From Polytrichum commune (lineage: Eukaryota > Streptophyta > Polytrichopsida > Polytrichales > Polytrichaceae), in the NCBI GenBank assembly GCA_950295325.1, contig OX485806.1, positions 17,980,001 through 18,044,000 of the forward strand: 64,000 nt of DNA, given 5' to 3'. This document shows, one piece after another, positions 38,901-49,499 of this stretch. Within the stretch, counting starts at the first letter, position 1. Every line of letters begins with the position of its first letter. Below the pieces are notes generated by a model that searched no databases, was not told where the DNA came from, and saw only the letters and a program-made list of their open reading frames with translations. The translations under genes were made by a program, and so were the position numbers.

Positions 38901-41257
38901 GGCTTGGACAAAGAAAGTTCACGTGACGTTCATCTATTCTGGTACTTCAATTTGAAATGCATGCAAGGACTTCAACCTTGAACACTATTTACAAGGCTTG
39001 AAATCTTAATGTACATATATACCAGAGTCAAATCAAGCGTGTGAGTCCGGCGCTTTTGTTGACCAATATCTGAGCCTAAACCACCATCTGTTTCAGGCCC
39101 TACAATGAGGTGTTCACTAATCAAAGCTTGCCCCTTGACTGTGCTAGGCATTCAAGCATGCACACAAGGACTTTGATTCTTAAAAATTAATTCTTGAAAC
39201 TACACTAAACATCTGATTAATTGTCACATTAAAATTAGTGTACCATGTTAATCAGAGTGGTTTTCATGCCTCGTCATGTAGCATCAAGTGTCGCCAACCA
39301 GTGATTGCACTAGCTCAATGATGAAGAGTGTGGGCCACACTAAATCGATGTTTAGTGTAGCAAAGAAAGGGAACATCCTTACAAGGTTTAAAAGTTGTTA
39401 TGCTAGTATGTATGACAGCGTCAATGTCAATTCATGTGCTTGAGTTAGGCTTCAATTTTGTTGCCCAATATCTGGGTCTAAAAGCTCCTTATGTTCCAGG
39501 GCCTAGAAGGCAGTTGGCGAAAGGCGAGGCGAGGTCCAAGCTCAATGAGCTCTGCATGAAGCAGAGGTGGAAAGACCCAGAATACAAGCGTGTTTCAATA
39601 GGAGGTGTCACCCATGCCCCTGTGTGAGTACCAGACATTAACCTTTACCTCAACTTTGTCAATGTGTTGGATTTTGTCATAATTAAAGAATTTGTCTTTT
39701 TTTTTGTAAAGAGGAAACAGGGCAGCTTCGCTCTTATCCCTGCAATCAAAAATCTTGGAATGGTTTGACCAAGGCACTGACAATATTTATTGTTATAAGG
39801 TGCTAAAACCGTCACTTTAAGCACCAAGTATATCCACTATTATTAGATTGACAAATCTCAAATGAAACGCATGAGTAAATGAAAGGGTATTCCAATGCAC
39901 GAAAGTATGGCTTCTCTGAAGTTTGTATGCACAAACAATTACAAAAGTTTTACAAAGTTTATTGGTGGATTAAAGATAACTGTAAACTCACCAAAAGTGG
40001 GGAGCAAATCCCCAATTTTGAAGGAATCTCCCCTATTTGCCAATTCCAACACTCATGTCAGTGACCTTAAGAAAAACAAGGGACCAAAAATCCTTTGATT
40101 CTATTCATAGGCTACAAAGCTTTGAGAAACTTTTAAGTTCTTTTCTTGAGCTTTGATTCTATTTGAGTACACAAGTGGTGGGAGGACAAAAGAGTGCTTA
40201 GATATGCATATGGATATAGATGGCAAAGAAAATGAATCTTCTTTGTTTTTAGTTATATTAAGATAAACAATTTCAATACCTAAGACTCAAAGAAGCCCTC
40301 CAAAACTTTCCGGTTTCACTTAAATAAAAGAAAGCATCAAGGGATTTCAACCTCAATTCATCCCCATACATTCCGATTAAGTATATTCCCCAAAATTGTT
40401 TGGGAGCCTAATGTTAAGGTGGTCGACATTCTTAGAAATGATATGTACTTGTTCTGCAAGATTTTAGGGTGTTGGTTTCAGTACCCTCCCCCTCAGTCGA
40501 TATTTAGTGTCGATTGTCCAACAGTGTCACTTACCCTACATTGAAGCTTACATATAAGTTGCAATAATTTGCCAAGATGGTTCCAATAAATCGCATGAAA
40601 GATCAAAGTAAAACTCGACTCAAAGTGATTTAAGAAATTCTATCAAACTCAGTTGTATTAGTGAAACTCGTAATAAAGATGTGCGTCTTGCCTGTGATTC
40701 TAATATTTTTACATTTATTTTCTAATAAGCAGCCAAGAAAATCATTAGTACATATATAATACAGTACTTCAATATACAATCAAAGTTATGATATTATACA
40801 TAAATTTTAAGAGGTATCCCACATATGGTGGATCAACCACAACTTGCCATCCTCACGCCTTCACTCCTAAGTTCCCACTGTTTACACAATATGTCAAGAT
40901 GCAAAGAATTATTGGTGTCCAAAAATTACTTATATTAGGGGACTTGACATGCTTGATATTTCTAGGGTTGCAGATAATTGAGTGGATCCTTTCGCCATTA
41001 GTGTATGCAACACTAAATACCATAAACAGTGTCTGACCGCTTTAGATATCCAGTCAGTAAGGCATTGTCTAATAATGGCTCATATGTCACTCATATGCAG
41101 ATATACATACATGGTGATGACCACTTTCTCTATGGACGGAAAGCAATACAATATCGAAGTGGAAGGAGAACCAATGAAAGATATTAAGGGAGCCAAAGAC
41201 TCGGCAGCCATGCAGGCCATTATCTGGTTTGAAGACTATGGTTTCGTCTGTCAGTAA
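20798..41257 (+). CDS. DCL4: Dicer-like 4 ribonuclease (DCL4 class), 27 exons
   Basis: Processes long dsRNA, normally made by RDR6, into 21-nt siRNAs in the nucleus. About 1,840 residues can be read, near or slightly above the usual 1,600-1,700 of DCL4. Domain order: DExH helicase, DUF283, PAZ, RNase IIIa, RNase IIIb, dsRBD-a, long linker, dsRBD-b. The class call rests on [46 protein letters not shown] and the C-terminal [14 protein letters not shown], all matching plant DCL4 more closely than DCL1, DCL2 or DCL3 as I recall them. Two dsRBDs are present, as in DCL1 and DCL4. Every junction joins in phase with GT-AG sites except exon 16 to 17. Start chosen at the first ATG of the frame leading into the helicase; the N-terminus is short (29 residues before YQLEF), so an upstream exon is possible. 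Introns range from about 80 bp to 3 kb and carry transposons. Confidence 0.93.
24195..24557. mobile_element. MITE family M1, copy 1 (363 bp), in the DCL4 intron 7
   Basis: Starts TAGAGTTATCC and ends GGTAACCCTA, imperfect inverted ends. Internal words GGGAGTTAGTCCCCTATG, TTTCCACTTGTGGTGCATG and CTCATTTTAGCACCTCTTGG are shared with the copies at 30417, 31064 and 33941. All four copies have the same orientation. The flanks fit a TA target duplication. Confidence 0.88.
27095..28138 (+). other. DCL4 DUF283 (dimerisation) region, exons 13-14
   Basis: Exon 13 is 27095-27313; exon 14 ends at 28138. The DUF283 core reads [15 protein letters not shown], then [20 protein letters not shown] and [19 protein letters not shown]. 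In the family this segment binds dsRNA-binding partners (DRB4 for DCL4). The 5' boundary of exon 14 is uncertain: the only phase-2 acceptor I find is TTTGAG at 27768-27773, inside the right arm of a perfect inverted repeat (27732-27780). The first 20-30 residues of exon 14 therefore have weak family support. Confidence 0.75.
27400..27785 (+). repeat. Repeat family R4, copy 1, ending in a perfect hairpin
   Basis: Contains GGTGAGTTTGAGAGTTT, AACATGGTATGAGAGTGGGG and GGTGGCAGATTCCATGGGTC, then ends in nested inverted repeats: AAAGTCCCTCAAAGA (27732-27746) with TCTTTGAGGGACTTT (27766-27780), and inside them GGACCA with TGGTCC. The copy at 32625-32990 is in the opposite orientation. The GGTATGAGAG word resembles the primer-binding neighbourhood of plant LTR elements, but no LTR pair is seen. 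Confidence 0.8.
29040..29440 (+). repeat. Dispersed repeat R3, single-armed copy in the DCL4 intron 14
   Basis: Reads TATTTGAGTGGTGTGTGGTT, GATTGGACTACGTGCTC, ATAATTGGGGGACCTATATG, TTTCACTTTGATAATGA and CTAATCACATG-type words. A (TA)n(GATA)n microsatellite lies inside it at about 29265-29297. Confidence 0.7.
29520..30355 (+). other. DCL4 platform/PAZ region, exons 15-16
   Basis: Exon 15 is 29520-29791 and exon 16 is 29937-30355. Readable blocks include [42 protein letters not shown] and [16 protein letters not shown], in the order seen in DCL4 PAZ regions, where the 3' end of the dsRNA is anchored. Exon 16 ends TYFEFFKQ(K). The donor AA/GTAATA leaves phase 2, which does not match the next exon (see the connector entry). 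Confidence 0.8.
30417..30772. mobile_element. MITE family M1, copy 2 (356 bp), in the DCL4 intron 16
   Basis: Best-preserved ends of the family: TAGAGTTATCCTTTAACTC at the left and the near-perfect reverse complement GAGTGAAAGGATAACTCTA at the right, consistent with TA target duplication (Tc1/mariner- or Harbinger-like). It fills most of the 449-bp gap between exons 16 and 17. Confidence 0.92.
30805..30856 (+). other. Candidate DCL4 connector exon 17 with a non-canonical or frame-shifting junction
   Basis: The block [17 protein letters not shown] follows naturally on FEFFKQK and sits where DCL4s have their YK.KY...QPLL connector. Its 3' donor (AAAT/GTGTAC) is phase 1 and fits exon 18. Its 5' side does not fit: with the AG acceptor at 30803-30804 the frame shifts and stops. 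An in-frame join would need a GT-AA intron (AA/GTAATA ... TTCTTAA/GTACAAG). A MITE ends 32 bp upstream at 30772. Confidence 0.5.
31064..31424. mobile_element. MITE family M1, copy 3 (361 bp), in the DCL4 intron 17
   Basis: Left end TAGAGATATCCTTCAATTC, right end GCTAGAGGATGACTCTG. About 290 bp from copy 2, same orientation, collinear throughout. Confidence 0.9.
31531..33346 (+). other. DCL4 RNase IIIa domain, exons 18-20
   Basis: Exons: 31531-31739, 31854-32063, 33184-33346. The signature [20 protein letters not shown] supplies the first catalytic Glu/Asp pair, and [12 protein letters not shown] the second Asp/Glu pair. All four metal-binding acidic residues are present, so this half should cut. 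The 1.1-kb intron between exons 19 and 20 holds the inverted copy of the repeat seen at 27400-27785. Confidence 0.92.
32625..32990 (-). repeat. Repeat family R4, copy 2, inverted
   Basis: Starts with a decayed form of the same hairpin (AAAGTCTCTCAAAGAGAGACC) and continues as the reverse complement of copy 1: GACCCATGAGCCCTGCCACC, AAACTCTCAAACTCACCTTC. It lies in the DCL4 intron 19. Together with copy 1 it could form an intramolecular duplex of roughly 300 bp in the pre-mRNA. Confidence 0.8.
33891..33914. repeat. Short interstitial telomere-like array, TTTAGGG x3
   Basis: Three exact TTTAGGG units plus TTT in a DCL4 intron. A two-unit CCCTAAA copy lies at 41268-41285 just after the DCL4 stop. 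TTTAGGG is the usual plant telomere unit; arrays this short are common as telo-boxes and do not mark a chromosome end. Confidence 0.9.
33941..34157. mobile_element. MITE family M1, copy 4 (217 bp, internally deleted), in the DCL4 intron 21
   Basis: Left end TAGATTTATCCTTTAACTC, right end GTTAGAGGAAAACTCTA. The middle (from about the GAGCAATCTA word to CCGAACATGG) is missing relative to the other copies. It lies 26 bp after a telomere-like array. Confidence 0.88.
35701..38608 (+). other. DCL4 dsRBD-a and the long inter-dsRBD linker, exons 23 (3' part)-25
   Basis: Exon 23 (35584-35916) ends with a full ds[18 protein letters not shown], then [18 protein letters not shown] and [16 protein letters not shown]. 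Exon 24 (36723-36924) and exon 25 (37910-38608, 699 nt) code for about 300 residues of Ser/Thr/Asn/Asp-rich sequence with no domain I recognise. Segments such as [20 protein letters not shown] and [18 protein letters not shown] look less random and could be binding motifs. The same linker in Arabidopsis DCL4 is roughly 90 residues by my recollection. Both exons are in phase (1 to 1), so exon 25 could be skipped without a frameshift. Confidence 0.8.
36160..36540 (+). repeat. Dispersed repeat R3, single-armed copy in the DCL4 intron 23
   Basis: Same word order as 29040-29440: TATATTTGAGTGGTGTGTGG, GATTAGACTACATGCTC, GGAGCTCCAAC, CAATTTGGATTTGCTAATC and GAGCTAAAAGTGTCCATTT. Same strand as the first single-armed copy. 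Confidence 0.7.
39500..41257 (+). other. DCL4 C-terminal dsRBD-b, exons 26-27
   Basis: Exon 26 is 39500-39623 and exon 27 is 41101-41257 (TAA at 41255-41257). Together they read [58 protein letters not shown]: helix 1, beta strands and the Lys/Ala helix 2 of a dsRBD. A good donor (AAG/GTGAGT) begins two bases after the stop, so a 3' UTR intron is possible. Confidence 0.88.
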
Positions 41258-42284
41258 GGTGAGTAGAAACCCTAAACCCTAAACTCCAATCTGGAAAGTG
41301 AACTTAAAGGTACATATCCAAATTTGGAATGTATATATCTGAAAGAGAACTATTACATGTCATCTACGAGTTTTCATAAGGAATTTCACATGGATTCCAA
41401 GTACAACAAGCTTCACTTTCATGTTCCTCATTTGGATTTGCGAATGTGCTCATGGAACTACTGTTTTGTTATCAATCTCCCTACAAATTCTTACATTCTC
41501 ATCATTGTTGCAAATTGGGTGTTGATTTTATAAAGCAAACATGCATAACACGACCACCAACTCTAGAAGCCATTCGGAGGTCGAATCATGGATGAAGGGG
41601 CTCCAGTGAAAACAAGCTCCGACTCATACCAATTGGAGCACACTAGACTATTTTAGAATCCTTGATGCCATTTTTGGAGCCAAATCAACTTACAACCAAA
41701 ATATCATTTTATAGAACAGGTATATTTACCACTGTGTATTTACTAGTGGTGGACCGGTATCATCTTTTTGTGATACCAATCAGGTATATATAATGATTAT
41801 TCTACATTTTTTATTTTTTTCACCAGAGAGGATACCTACTTGAGAATACGTTTTTTATACCATTTGGGTCTGTATACCATGTCAGAATTTAGATACCTGG
41901 ATAAAATATCCCCCATATCAATATGCATTAGAATGGTGAAAGCCGCAAGCAAGGATCAATGGATCAAAATACAACTGTGTCATGGAAGAGAGTGAAGAGT
42001 GCATCTTTTGTTGAAAAATGTATGAATGTATATCTTCATGGTGGTCTCCGCAAAGCTTTGTGCTTAACTTAATGGATGCAGGATGGTGAGGAGTTCTTTT
42101 CTGAGCAGGATAGATGCGTGCACTGAAGCATTAAGCTCTTCAGACCTTCAATTTTTATTTTTTATTTTTTCTTGGGACTTTTAATCGAGAATGAGCTATG
42201 GAAAGAAGTGGAGGATCACTCAGATTGGAATAAATTGGAGCTAAAAGTTAGAACATAAATGACATTACTGTGGATTGGGCAGCT

Positions 42285-42560
42285 ATATTTGAATGGTTTG
42301 TGGTTAGATGTGGGCGTGAGAACGCACTCTAGAAATACTTGTGGTAAATGAAGACTACGTGCAAAATGTCGTGACCATTCAATAGTGAACAGAATGTGAG
42401 GAGTACTGTATATCGCAATTTCACCACACCAGGAAATTTCTCTCTGACCATGAATAAGATATTCACATCAGCTCCGCAAATTATGAGTCAAATGGCTGCA
42501 TCCATGATTTGGGACCGGCTAATCCTACACTAATAGCGTGTTTCGCAGCCTACGAGATGC
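42285..42560 (+). repeat. Dispersed repeat R3, diverged copy downstream of DCL4
   Basis: Recognisable by CTATATTTGAATGGTTTGTG, GAAGACTACGTGCAAA, GAATAAGATATTCACATCAG and GGCTAATCCTACACTAAT. It is in the convergent spacer between DCL4 and the kinase gene. The rest of 41260-43340 shows no gene on either strand. Confidence 0.5.
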
Positions 42561-43346
42561 AGATGCTTGACATTAATTCAACTTGACTGAACCAACTTTA
42601 ACTTCCATAATCCATTCGCCCAGGAAGGGCCCTCATTTCGGTTGGTAATGGAGGTCATTGAAGGTGCTCAACTCTATTCAAAGACACTCAACACAAGATC
42701 AAGATCAAAGATTAAAGATCAAAATAATCAACACTCTCCACTCAAACATCAGAAAACGTTTTACATAACAACCTCATCATAATGTACACCTTCCAAAGAA
42801 TTCAGCATGAAACCAAGCCATATGAATATGAAGATCAACTACCAATGTAAAACAATGCCATATCCTTTATAAGTAGGAATAGTAAAGCCAGCCACAAACA
42901 GCTTGCCGACACTTAGATCTCTCAAAAAAGATCTGAACACACTCCTATATGATGATACTCGGATAAGGAAACCTGGAAAATCGAGACTACCAGCTATTCC
43001 TCTAAACAATATCTCTCAAATAAGGAGCGGAAATATGACAATAACAAAATGGACATTTGGAAGTCTCTAGGACAGACTATCTTTGGAAAACTTGCACACC
43101 TGCCACATAGAATAATGCTAAGCATAGAGTTCACTGGTTGAGACACCTCAACTGGAACCCAAATTCTCAGAGAAGTGCATCTAACTACAAACACGTCCCA
43201 CTATCACAACCTTGAACCCTCAAACCATTCGAGTCCATACTCAGCTTGGTGAAGATAAGCTGCAATAAAGTAATAACCATGGCATACAAAATACTCTGCT
43301 GCCAGATACTGATTGGCTTAGAAGCCCCTGATCCAATTCTCTCCTT

Positions 43347-46300
43347 TCAAGCAACTGTCATTTTTAAAGGATCCCTGGAATTGTAGTACCCACGTCCATA
43401 TTTCATTGTCGGCGAAGGTAATCCATGAAATGAGTGCTGGTAAGCATCTCCGGTGACAATTCGAGGTGTAACCCGAGTGGCAGTAGATGATAGAACGGGA
43501 GGATTGACAATGCACCTGCCAAAGGAAAACAGATTACCAAAAACTGATTACAAAAAACAGAAAAATCTTTGCAAAAACCTGGCAACTGCTGATAATTGAA
43601 AATCCAAAAATCAAGCTTGGTGCTAAGTATAGGAAATACTGACATGGCAGTATTCACAGGTGTGGCTGCTGCACCAGGGGCACGTGCAAGTGCTGGTAAG
43701 ACCGCTGCTGTCAAAAAACACATTAATAGAATGAAATTGCACATCAAGAAAACCCTGCATATATAGATTGTAAACACACAATAATCAAACGGCTGTGCAA
43801 ATGGCAATGCACTAGTGTGAAATAGGGCACACCTTGATTGGCAGGTGGTCGATTGAAAGCCGGCCTCACTTTCCCATACATGTATGGGGTTGGACTTACA
43901 TTCTGCAATACAAAAAAAATTGGAATGAAATCAGTATGCAGGAATACAAGCAAAGACTTATGAACCTAAGAAACAAACACAGTAATAAACGATGATAAAG
44001 CATTGAATGACATTTACCTGTTTGGTCCAGATTGGTTTTCCTTGCCTCAATCCTGTAGAGATTTGAGCAAATTCATAAATATATCCAAAAGAATTTTCAC
44101 TTGAAAGTCCTCAAAACCAATAACATGAAGACCATAAAAATGCAATTACATATTTATATACAGATAATTGATCAACCTACATAAGAAGCCTTCCCTCTAT
44201 TGAGCATCAAGGTAAACAACAAGATCACATGCTTGACATCAACATGTAAAAAAACAGCGCTTGTTGTTAGTGAACAACCTTCTTGACCTTAACATCAGGA
44301 CATTATGTTCCAAAAGAAACATGAAAGGAAGGGCAACATGCACAAGTCCCAACCTGTCTGACCATCACGCTCCTTATTCACCATCCCATTTGTCTTCAGT
44401 ACTGAAACATCAGAAGCAACAATCAGACATATACCCATGGACACCCAGCCATAAGCAATAACTACCCTGGCCGAAGAACGCTTAATCACAACAAAAACAT
44501 GACAAATTTGCAAGCTCAAATATGGATCATACGTCAAGAGCATGTCCACATTTAGGTAAAGCCGGCATGTTGAGAAACTAAACCTTGCCGATCATAAATC
44601 CATGTAAGAATGCTTTCAACTTAGACTGATTTTTCGACTGTTGACAATAGGATACAGATTATGAGTGTTCTTGTATCTAGAACAACTTCCATCCATAATA
44701 ACCTGGTTTATATATTGCCAAAAGTCATCAACTTTGCAATTACAAGCCATCCTTCGTCTTAAAGATTCTGCCACATATCAGAACATTGCATTTTCATGTC
44801 TCCAGCTATAGAGAGTTCACATGCACTTCGATATATTACTGTTATAGGTTCATAGTTAATTAATTATATCAATCTCAAATTAAAAGCATGCAATGCAGTA
44901 CAGAGGTCAAGTAAATGGAGCATGATATACTTACCAGAAGTAGAGTAAGACTTCGGCTGCAACAACTCACAAGCTGATATAGACTGTGGTATGCGCTTGT
45001 GCACCTGCAAGTTACCTGGACATTTAGCATTCTTGCAGTCCCCAAAAGCCAATCAAATTTTCAAGTATCGCCAACTATAGGCAAAGTGTAAGGCAACCTC
45101 ATACAGCAGGTACTGGAAAATACTGACCTGAATATTCTACATGACTAGAATTACTGGACAAATAGCATTCATGTTCTTTACCTGGAAAAAAGGATGCTGC
45201 AATGACTGCGCTGCAGTTGGCCGTTTACTAGGATCCCAGACACACATGGCCTGCAACAAACACAAGTTAGCCAACTACAATCACGTTCTTTTACCTTAAG
45301 AAGCTTACTTTCTCAAACATACTTGTACATTTTTTATGAATTCCATTGACTCTCATATGAAAGGAAACAGTTCACAGAACAGTTCAGAAGCTGAGAAGGA
45401 CATCACTTACAGAGATCAAATCAATGGCTTCACGGCTTGCAGTAGGGATCAAATGAGAAAGATGAGTTGATGACAACTGCAGGGATACAAAGAAAGACAA
45501 TGTTAGAGCTTGATATACAGGAATCACTAGAAATGATAAGGCACCATACTTCACATATGCCACATCTTCACGGCTCAACCAACTCATATGACCAGCCCAA
45601 TAAGGACAACCTCAAATCTCACAAAATCATTATGTGTCCATAAAGAATTATAAAAAATGGAGTAGCAATACTGAACATAACACAACAAAGATACAACATG
45701 AGACTAGAAGAACCAAATAATACCTGTGGAAACTGAAAGTTTAAAGAAGCTGCAAGCTTCATACCATCAGACCAGGACTGATGACTGGGTGATCCAATCA
45801 CAGAACAAATCCTGTATATCTCATCTGCCTCACTGTTCCAATAAAACATAAATATCAGTAACACTAGTTCCTTACAAAGGAAAATAACAGATAACAAAAA
45901 TTCTAGAAACAGCAAACAAAACCATCTCCTTAGACAGACCCTAAAGTCTTCAACACAAAACGTCACAGGTTGAAACCATGTCTGCACCTACCTTGAACCA
46001 GGAAAAAGAGGGCGCAGTGTAAACAGCTCTGCCATTATTGCTCCCACAGCCCATACATCTGAAAACAATCTCAATTTCACATGACATAAAGATAATAGTT
46101 AAGATTTTACACCTTTCTACAACATATCCAATGTCCAACAAAATAATTCTGAAAAGAACAAAAAACAGTAATACATGTGTAATGTAGAAATCACATTTCT
46201 CTTCATCAGTTTTAACATAGAAGTTGCCCTCATATTGAGGCAAGGATGCTGCCAGCACATGACAAGCTACTTACAGATGAAGTAGCTATTAAAACTAGGA

Positions 46301-47597
46301 CCTGGCAGAGAAGGAGGCATTATACAACCCAGAGAGATACAAACATAGTTTGGAAAGCAGTTGCATTACCTATAGCGGCACAGTAAGTCGGAGACTGTAG
46401 GAGCACTTCAGGCGCGCGATACCTAAGCAAACAACAAAACCCCACATCACTCACACAGGTCATGCAATAACACAGATGCCACTCTCACCATATACCAAGT
46501 AGATTGAAATGAACGAGAAAACATTATGAGAACAGATATGGCATCATACCAGCGTGTAGAGACATAATCTGTGTAAGGTGGACATGAGCGCACTTCTCTT
46601 GCAAGGCCAAAATCAGCAACCTTTATCACGTCCTTGGTAACCAATAAGTTCTCTGCGAAGAGCAAGAAGGTGTAAGATTTTACAACAGTCAAAGGCACTT
46701 AAACCACTCAGGTAAATCCATAGAAAGTCCAAAAAGTAGCAATGCCTGATCATACCTGGTTTCAAATCTCTGTGAAAATAACCATGCTTGTGCATGTACT
46801 CAAGAGCCTGTAAAATCTGGAAAGCCCAGTTTCGTACTTTGGCTTCAGAAAATGGCTTGTCCTTATCCTTCATTAACTGGTACAAATTGTATTCCTGCAG
46901 GACACAGATCAAGGCGTTCAATTACCACCAAATTCAAAGTCTACAACCTTCTGAAGCACATACATATTGAACTGCTTGCTTTCAGATTTCAAGACAAGAT
47001 AAGGGAAATAGAGGGAAAATTACCATATATTCAAATACAAAATAGAGCTCATCGTTCTCCCTGATGACCTCCTTCAGCTTCACAATATTAGGGTGATTCA
47101 GCTTCCGAAGAGACTGTCGAGTTACAAATCATAATTGTCAGAAACTTGACCAACAAAATCAATCGCAAGATTGCTGTTAATAAAGGCGTCACTCACTAAG
47201 ACGAAATTTAAGGTTCACCCAAATAAGGACTCTTCAGAAACTGACAAAAAGATTGACCAGTTCACAAAGAAAGTAGATACCTTGACTTCTCTCAGATTCA
47301 TACACTCATCCCACGAGTAAAACTTCCTCTTCATCTTCTTTATCGCAACAACCTCTTGTGTGTCATTGTTAATAGCTTTCCAGACACTCCCATAAGTACC
47401 GTCACCCAACTGCCTCATAACCTTGTACCTGCCAACAATAGACCATACAGCATGACGAAATTCCCCATTAGAATTTCACCACCAGAGAAGATGTTGACCA
47501 ACCAGCAATTATCAGGTGCATGAAACCAGAAAACATGTCCGTAAGAACTTGAAGGAAAGACCATAAGTAAGAGCTAGTAAGTGATATACCTCTCCAT
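43347..47597 (-). CDS. MHK: RCK/MAK-family serine/threonine kinase (plant MHK / CDKF;4 type), 419 aa
   Basis: Complete: 15 coding exons, 1,260 nt, every junction in phase. Exons: 47597-47590, 47428-47281, 47113-47024, 46894-46756, 46652-46550, 46422-46370, 46058-45992, 45832-45724, 45476-45411, 45250-45182, 45004-44935, 44052-44018, 43902-43833, 43707-43644, 43515-43347. Gly loop GDGTYGSV starts at residue 11; Lys33 in VAIKK; HRDLKPEN with catalytic Asp125; DFG 142-144; activation loop [16 protein letters not shown] with the dual-phosphorylation motif TDY at 156-158. TDY and the [14 protein letters not shown] block place it with MAK/ICK/MOK kinases, called MHK in plants. In algae the relative LF4 limits flagellar length; the role in land plants is little known. 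The first coding exon has only eight coding nucleotides. Exon 14 has tandem acceptors (CAGCAG), giving one optional residue. The tail is Pro/Ser-rich. Confidence 0.95.
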
Positions 47598-48064
47598 GAC
47601 CCCCTAGCAGTTTGAACAGGGCACCCTTCACAGAAAACACAATGTCTTAGGTAGCAATTCCTGATCTGTGACATGCACACAGCAGACTATGCTGCAGCAT
47701 CTTCCCTTCGTATAATTTGTAAAAACTGCCTCAATGCAGTACCCGCTTCGACAAGGAAACATTCCATACTCTATTTGAACTCCACTTGAAGAGCCGCCAT
47801 TCATCTCCACAGAGGCTGCTGCTTACTTCAAGGGTAGAAACTATGTACTCCAAGCAGCGGTGGGACCGCTGCAATCAACTCCATCACAGGAGCAAGTTGT
47901 TGCCTCGATTCACCTTCAAGTGCCACTAACTCTGTCGCCACATCGACTGCGAACCGGGTGCGCAGGGGTTGGAGCTCCATGGCTGTAGCCACTTGAACCA
48001 TCCTTTGAAATACAGAGTCTCAAGATTTGACGGTGTCAAGTAAATCAAGCGAGCAAATTCGTAG
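47598..48064 (-). promoter_or_regulatory. Kinase 5' leader with two upstream ORFs
   Basis: A TTGTGATTGCAG acceptor at 48065-48067 opens a block that runs without a clear intron to the kinase ATG. It contains an upstream ORF of 57 codons at 48001-47828 (starting MVQVATAMELQPL) and a second of 60 codons at 47810-47628 (starting MNGGSSSGVQIEYG). Both end before the main ATG, so they could limit kinase translation. The boundary of the leader is inferred. Confidence 0.5.
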
Positions 48065-48769
48065 CTGCAATCACAAATAAACACACGTTACACCACTCAT
48101 AACCCTCAAAAGATAATGACAGAACAAGTTTCTGTGGCATAAGATTTTAATTTCCATACTCTATAAACCTGAACCTGTTTGCTACAAGCACCTTCAACCA
48201 AGTTGCCTTGATCTTACTTCACGACAGAGTAGGATTACAAGATGGAGCTTCATACATGAATGAAGGAGACATTCCAATCCAACAACGAAGGGAGAAAAAA
48301 TAGAACCGTCAGTTGGCACAACAAAAAGAAAGGAATAGTTTATGTCCAACTCATCAACCACAATGTCCACCTATTCAGTAAGAACAGTTAAAATACAGTG
48401 ACAAAATATATAAATCCTGCTAACGTAATGGAAACTCTGGCAGGCAATTATACCGTTTCCACTTGAAAGCACATCACCATAACATCACCATCACCAAGTC
48501 AACTTCACCAGACCAGTTGTCATCATATCAAAGAAGAATGCTAGAAGTGTGAAGCAAGGTTAGAAGCCTGCTTTCTAGATCTGTCAGAAAAAAGATATCG
48601 CAGCAATCTGTGCAACATCGTAACCTACACATTTAACATGGAGCAAGAATGCCGTAATTCACAAAACACTCCACGACATGACGCACGAGTTCACTGCTGT
48701 AACCAGAGGCCGACCTCCGACAACCCCGCTCTCCACAAAACATAGATTAAATTAAGGAATTTTTATAAA

Positions 48770-49420
48770 GTACCTCTTAGTATCCACTTGACATTATCAA
48801 AGCGTGCGTTGCTCTGATGTTGCTGCAGACGAATCGTGCGCAGGCTTAAGAAAATCAACAACCTCTCCCCGACACACAAGACGAACGCCTCGAGAAACGC
48901 GCGCACGATCAAAAAGGCCTCCAAGCTCACCACGCCACAAAGAATTGGCCGGATTCTGCCAAACCAGGGCTCTACAACAAGATATTTCGACAGAGCTCGC
49001 GCTCCGACACTCGCACTGACAGCCACAACCAAAGAGATCCTTAAGGACCTCCTTTCTCAAGCTCCAAAACCAAATCCGCCGCAAGCCACCACGAGATCAG
49101 CCCCCGATTCACAGCCACGATACCACAAAGGCCTCCTTGTGCCGTCCGCCGCAAAACCTGGCCCCCTGCACGCGACGAGACCTCAATTCCGGACCGAAAC
49201 CTCGCCAGCACCAAGCGCCAGCGCACAGCACATCAACTCCTTCACTACAGCCACAAAGAAACACCGCGACACAACGCGAGACAAGCAGTGCGCTCTCTCT
49301 CTCTCCCTTTCCTAAGTAGCCACACTTGCGGTCAGTGCACGACGCGCATGAACATCTCCTCCTCCGCGGGCACGCAGAGAAGAGGAGAAAGGGAAGGGTA
49401 GGGTAACGTGGTAGGCGAGA
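48770..49420 (-). promoter_or_regulatory. GC-rich, CpG-rich 5' region of the kinase gene
   Basis: GC content and CpG density rise sharply compared with the spacers on both sides. A donor-like AAGAG/GTACTT at about 48773 would end a non-coding first exon lying here, spliced to the leader exon starting at 48064. A (CT)n tract at 49292-49310 is a GA-rich element on the kinase strand, common near plant transcription starts. The overlapping ORFs here are side effects of low stop-codon frequency. Confidence 0.45.
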
Positions 49421-49499
49421 GTGGGAGCAAGTGCGAGAGCCTGGAGCCTCCTTTGTTGCGGACTCCCTGACTTTTTCCTTCACCTGGACCCCAGCTTTC

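Noticed and set aside
40788-41036. Plus-strand frame before the last DCL4 exon
   Set aside because: Lies in the intron, out of phase with the exon 26 donor, contains no dsRBD sequence.
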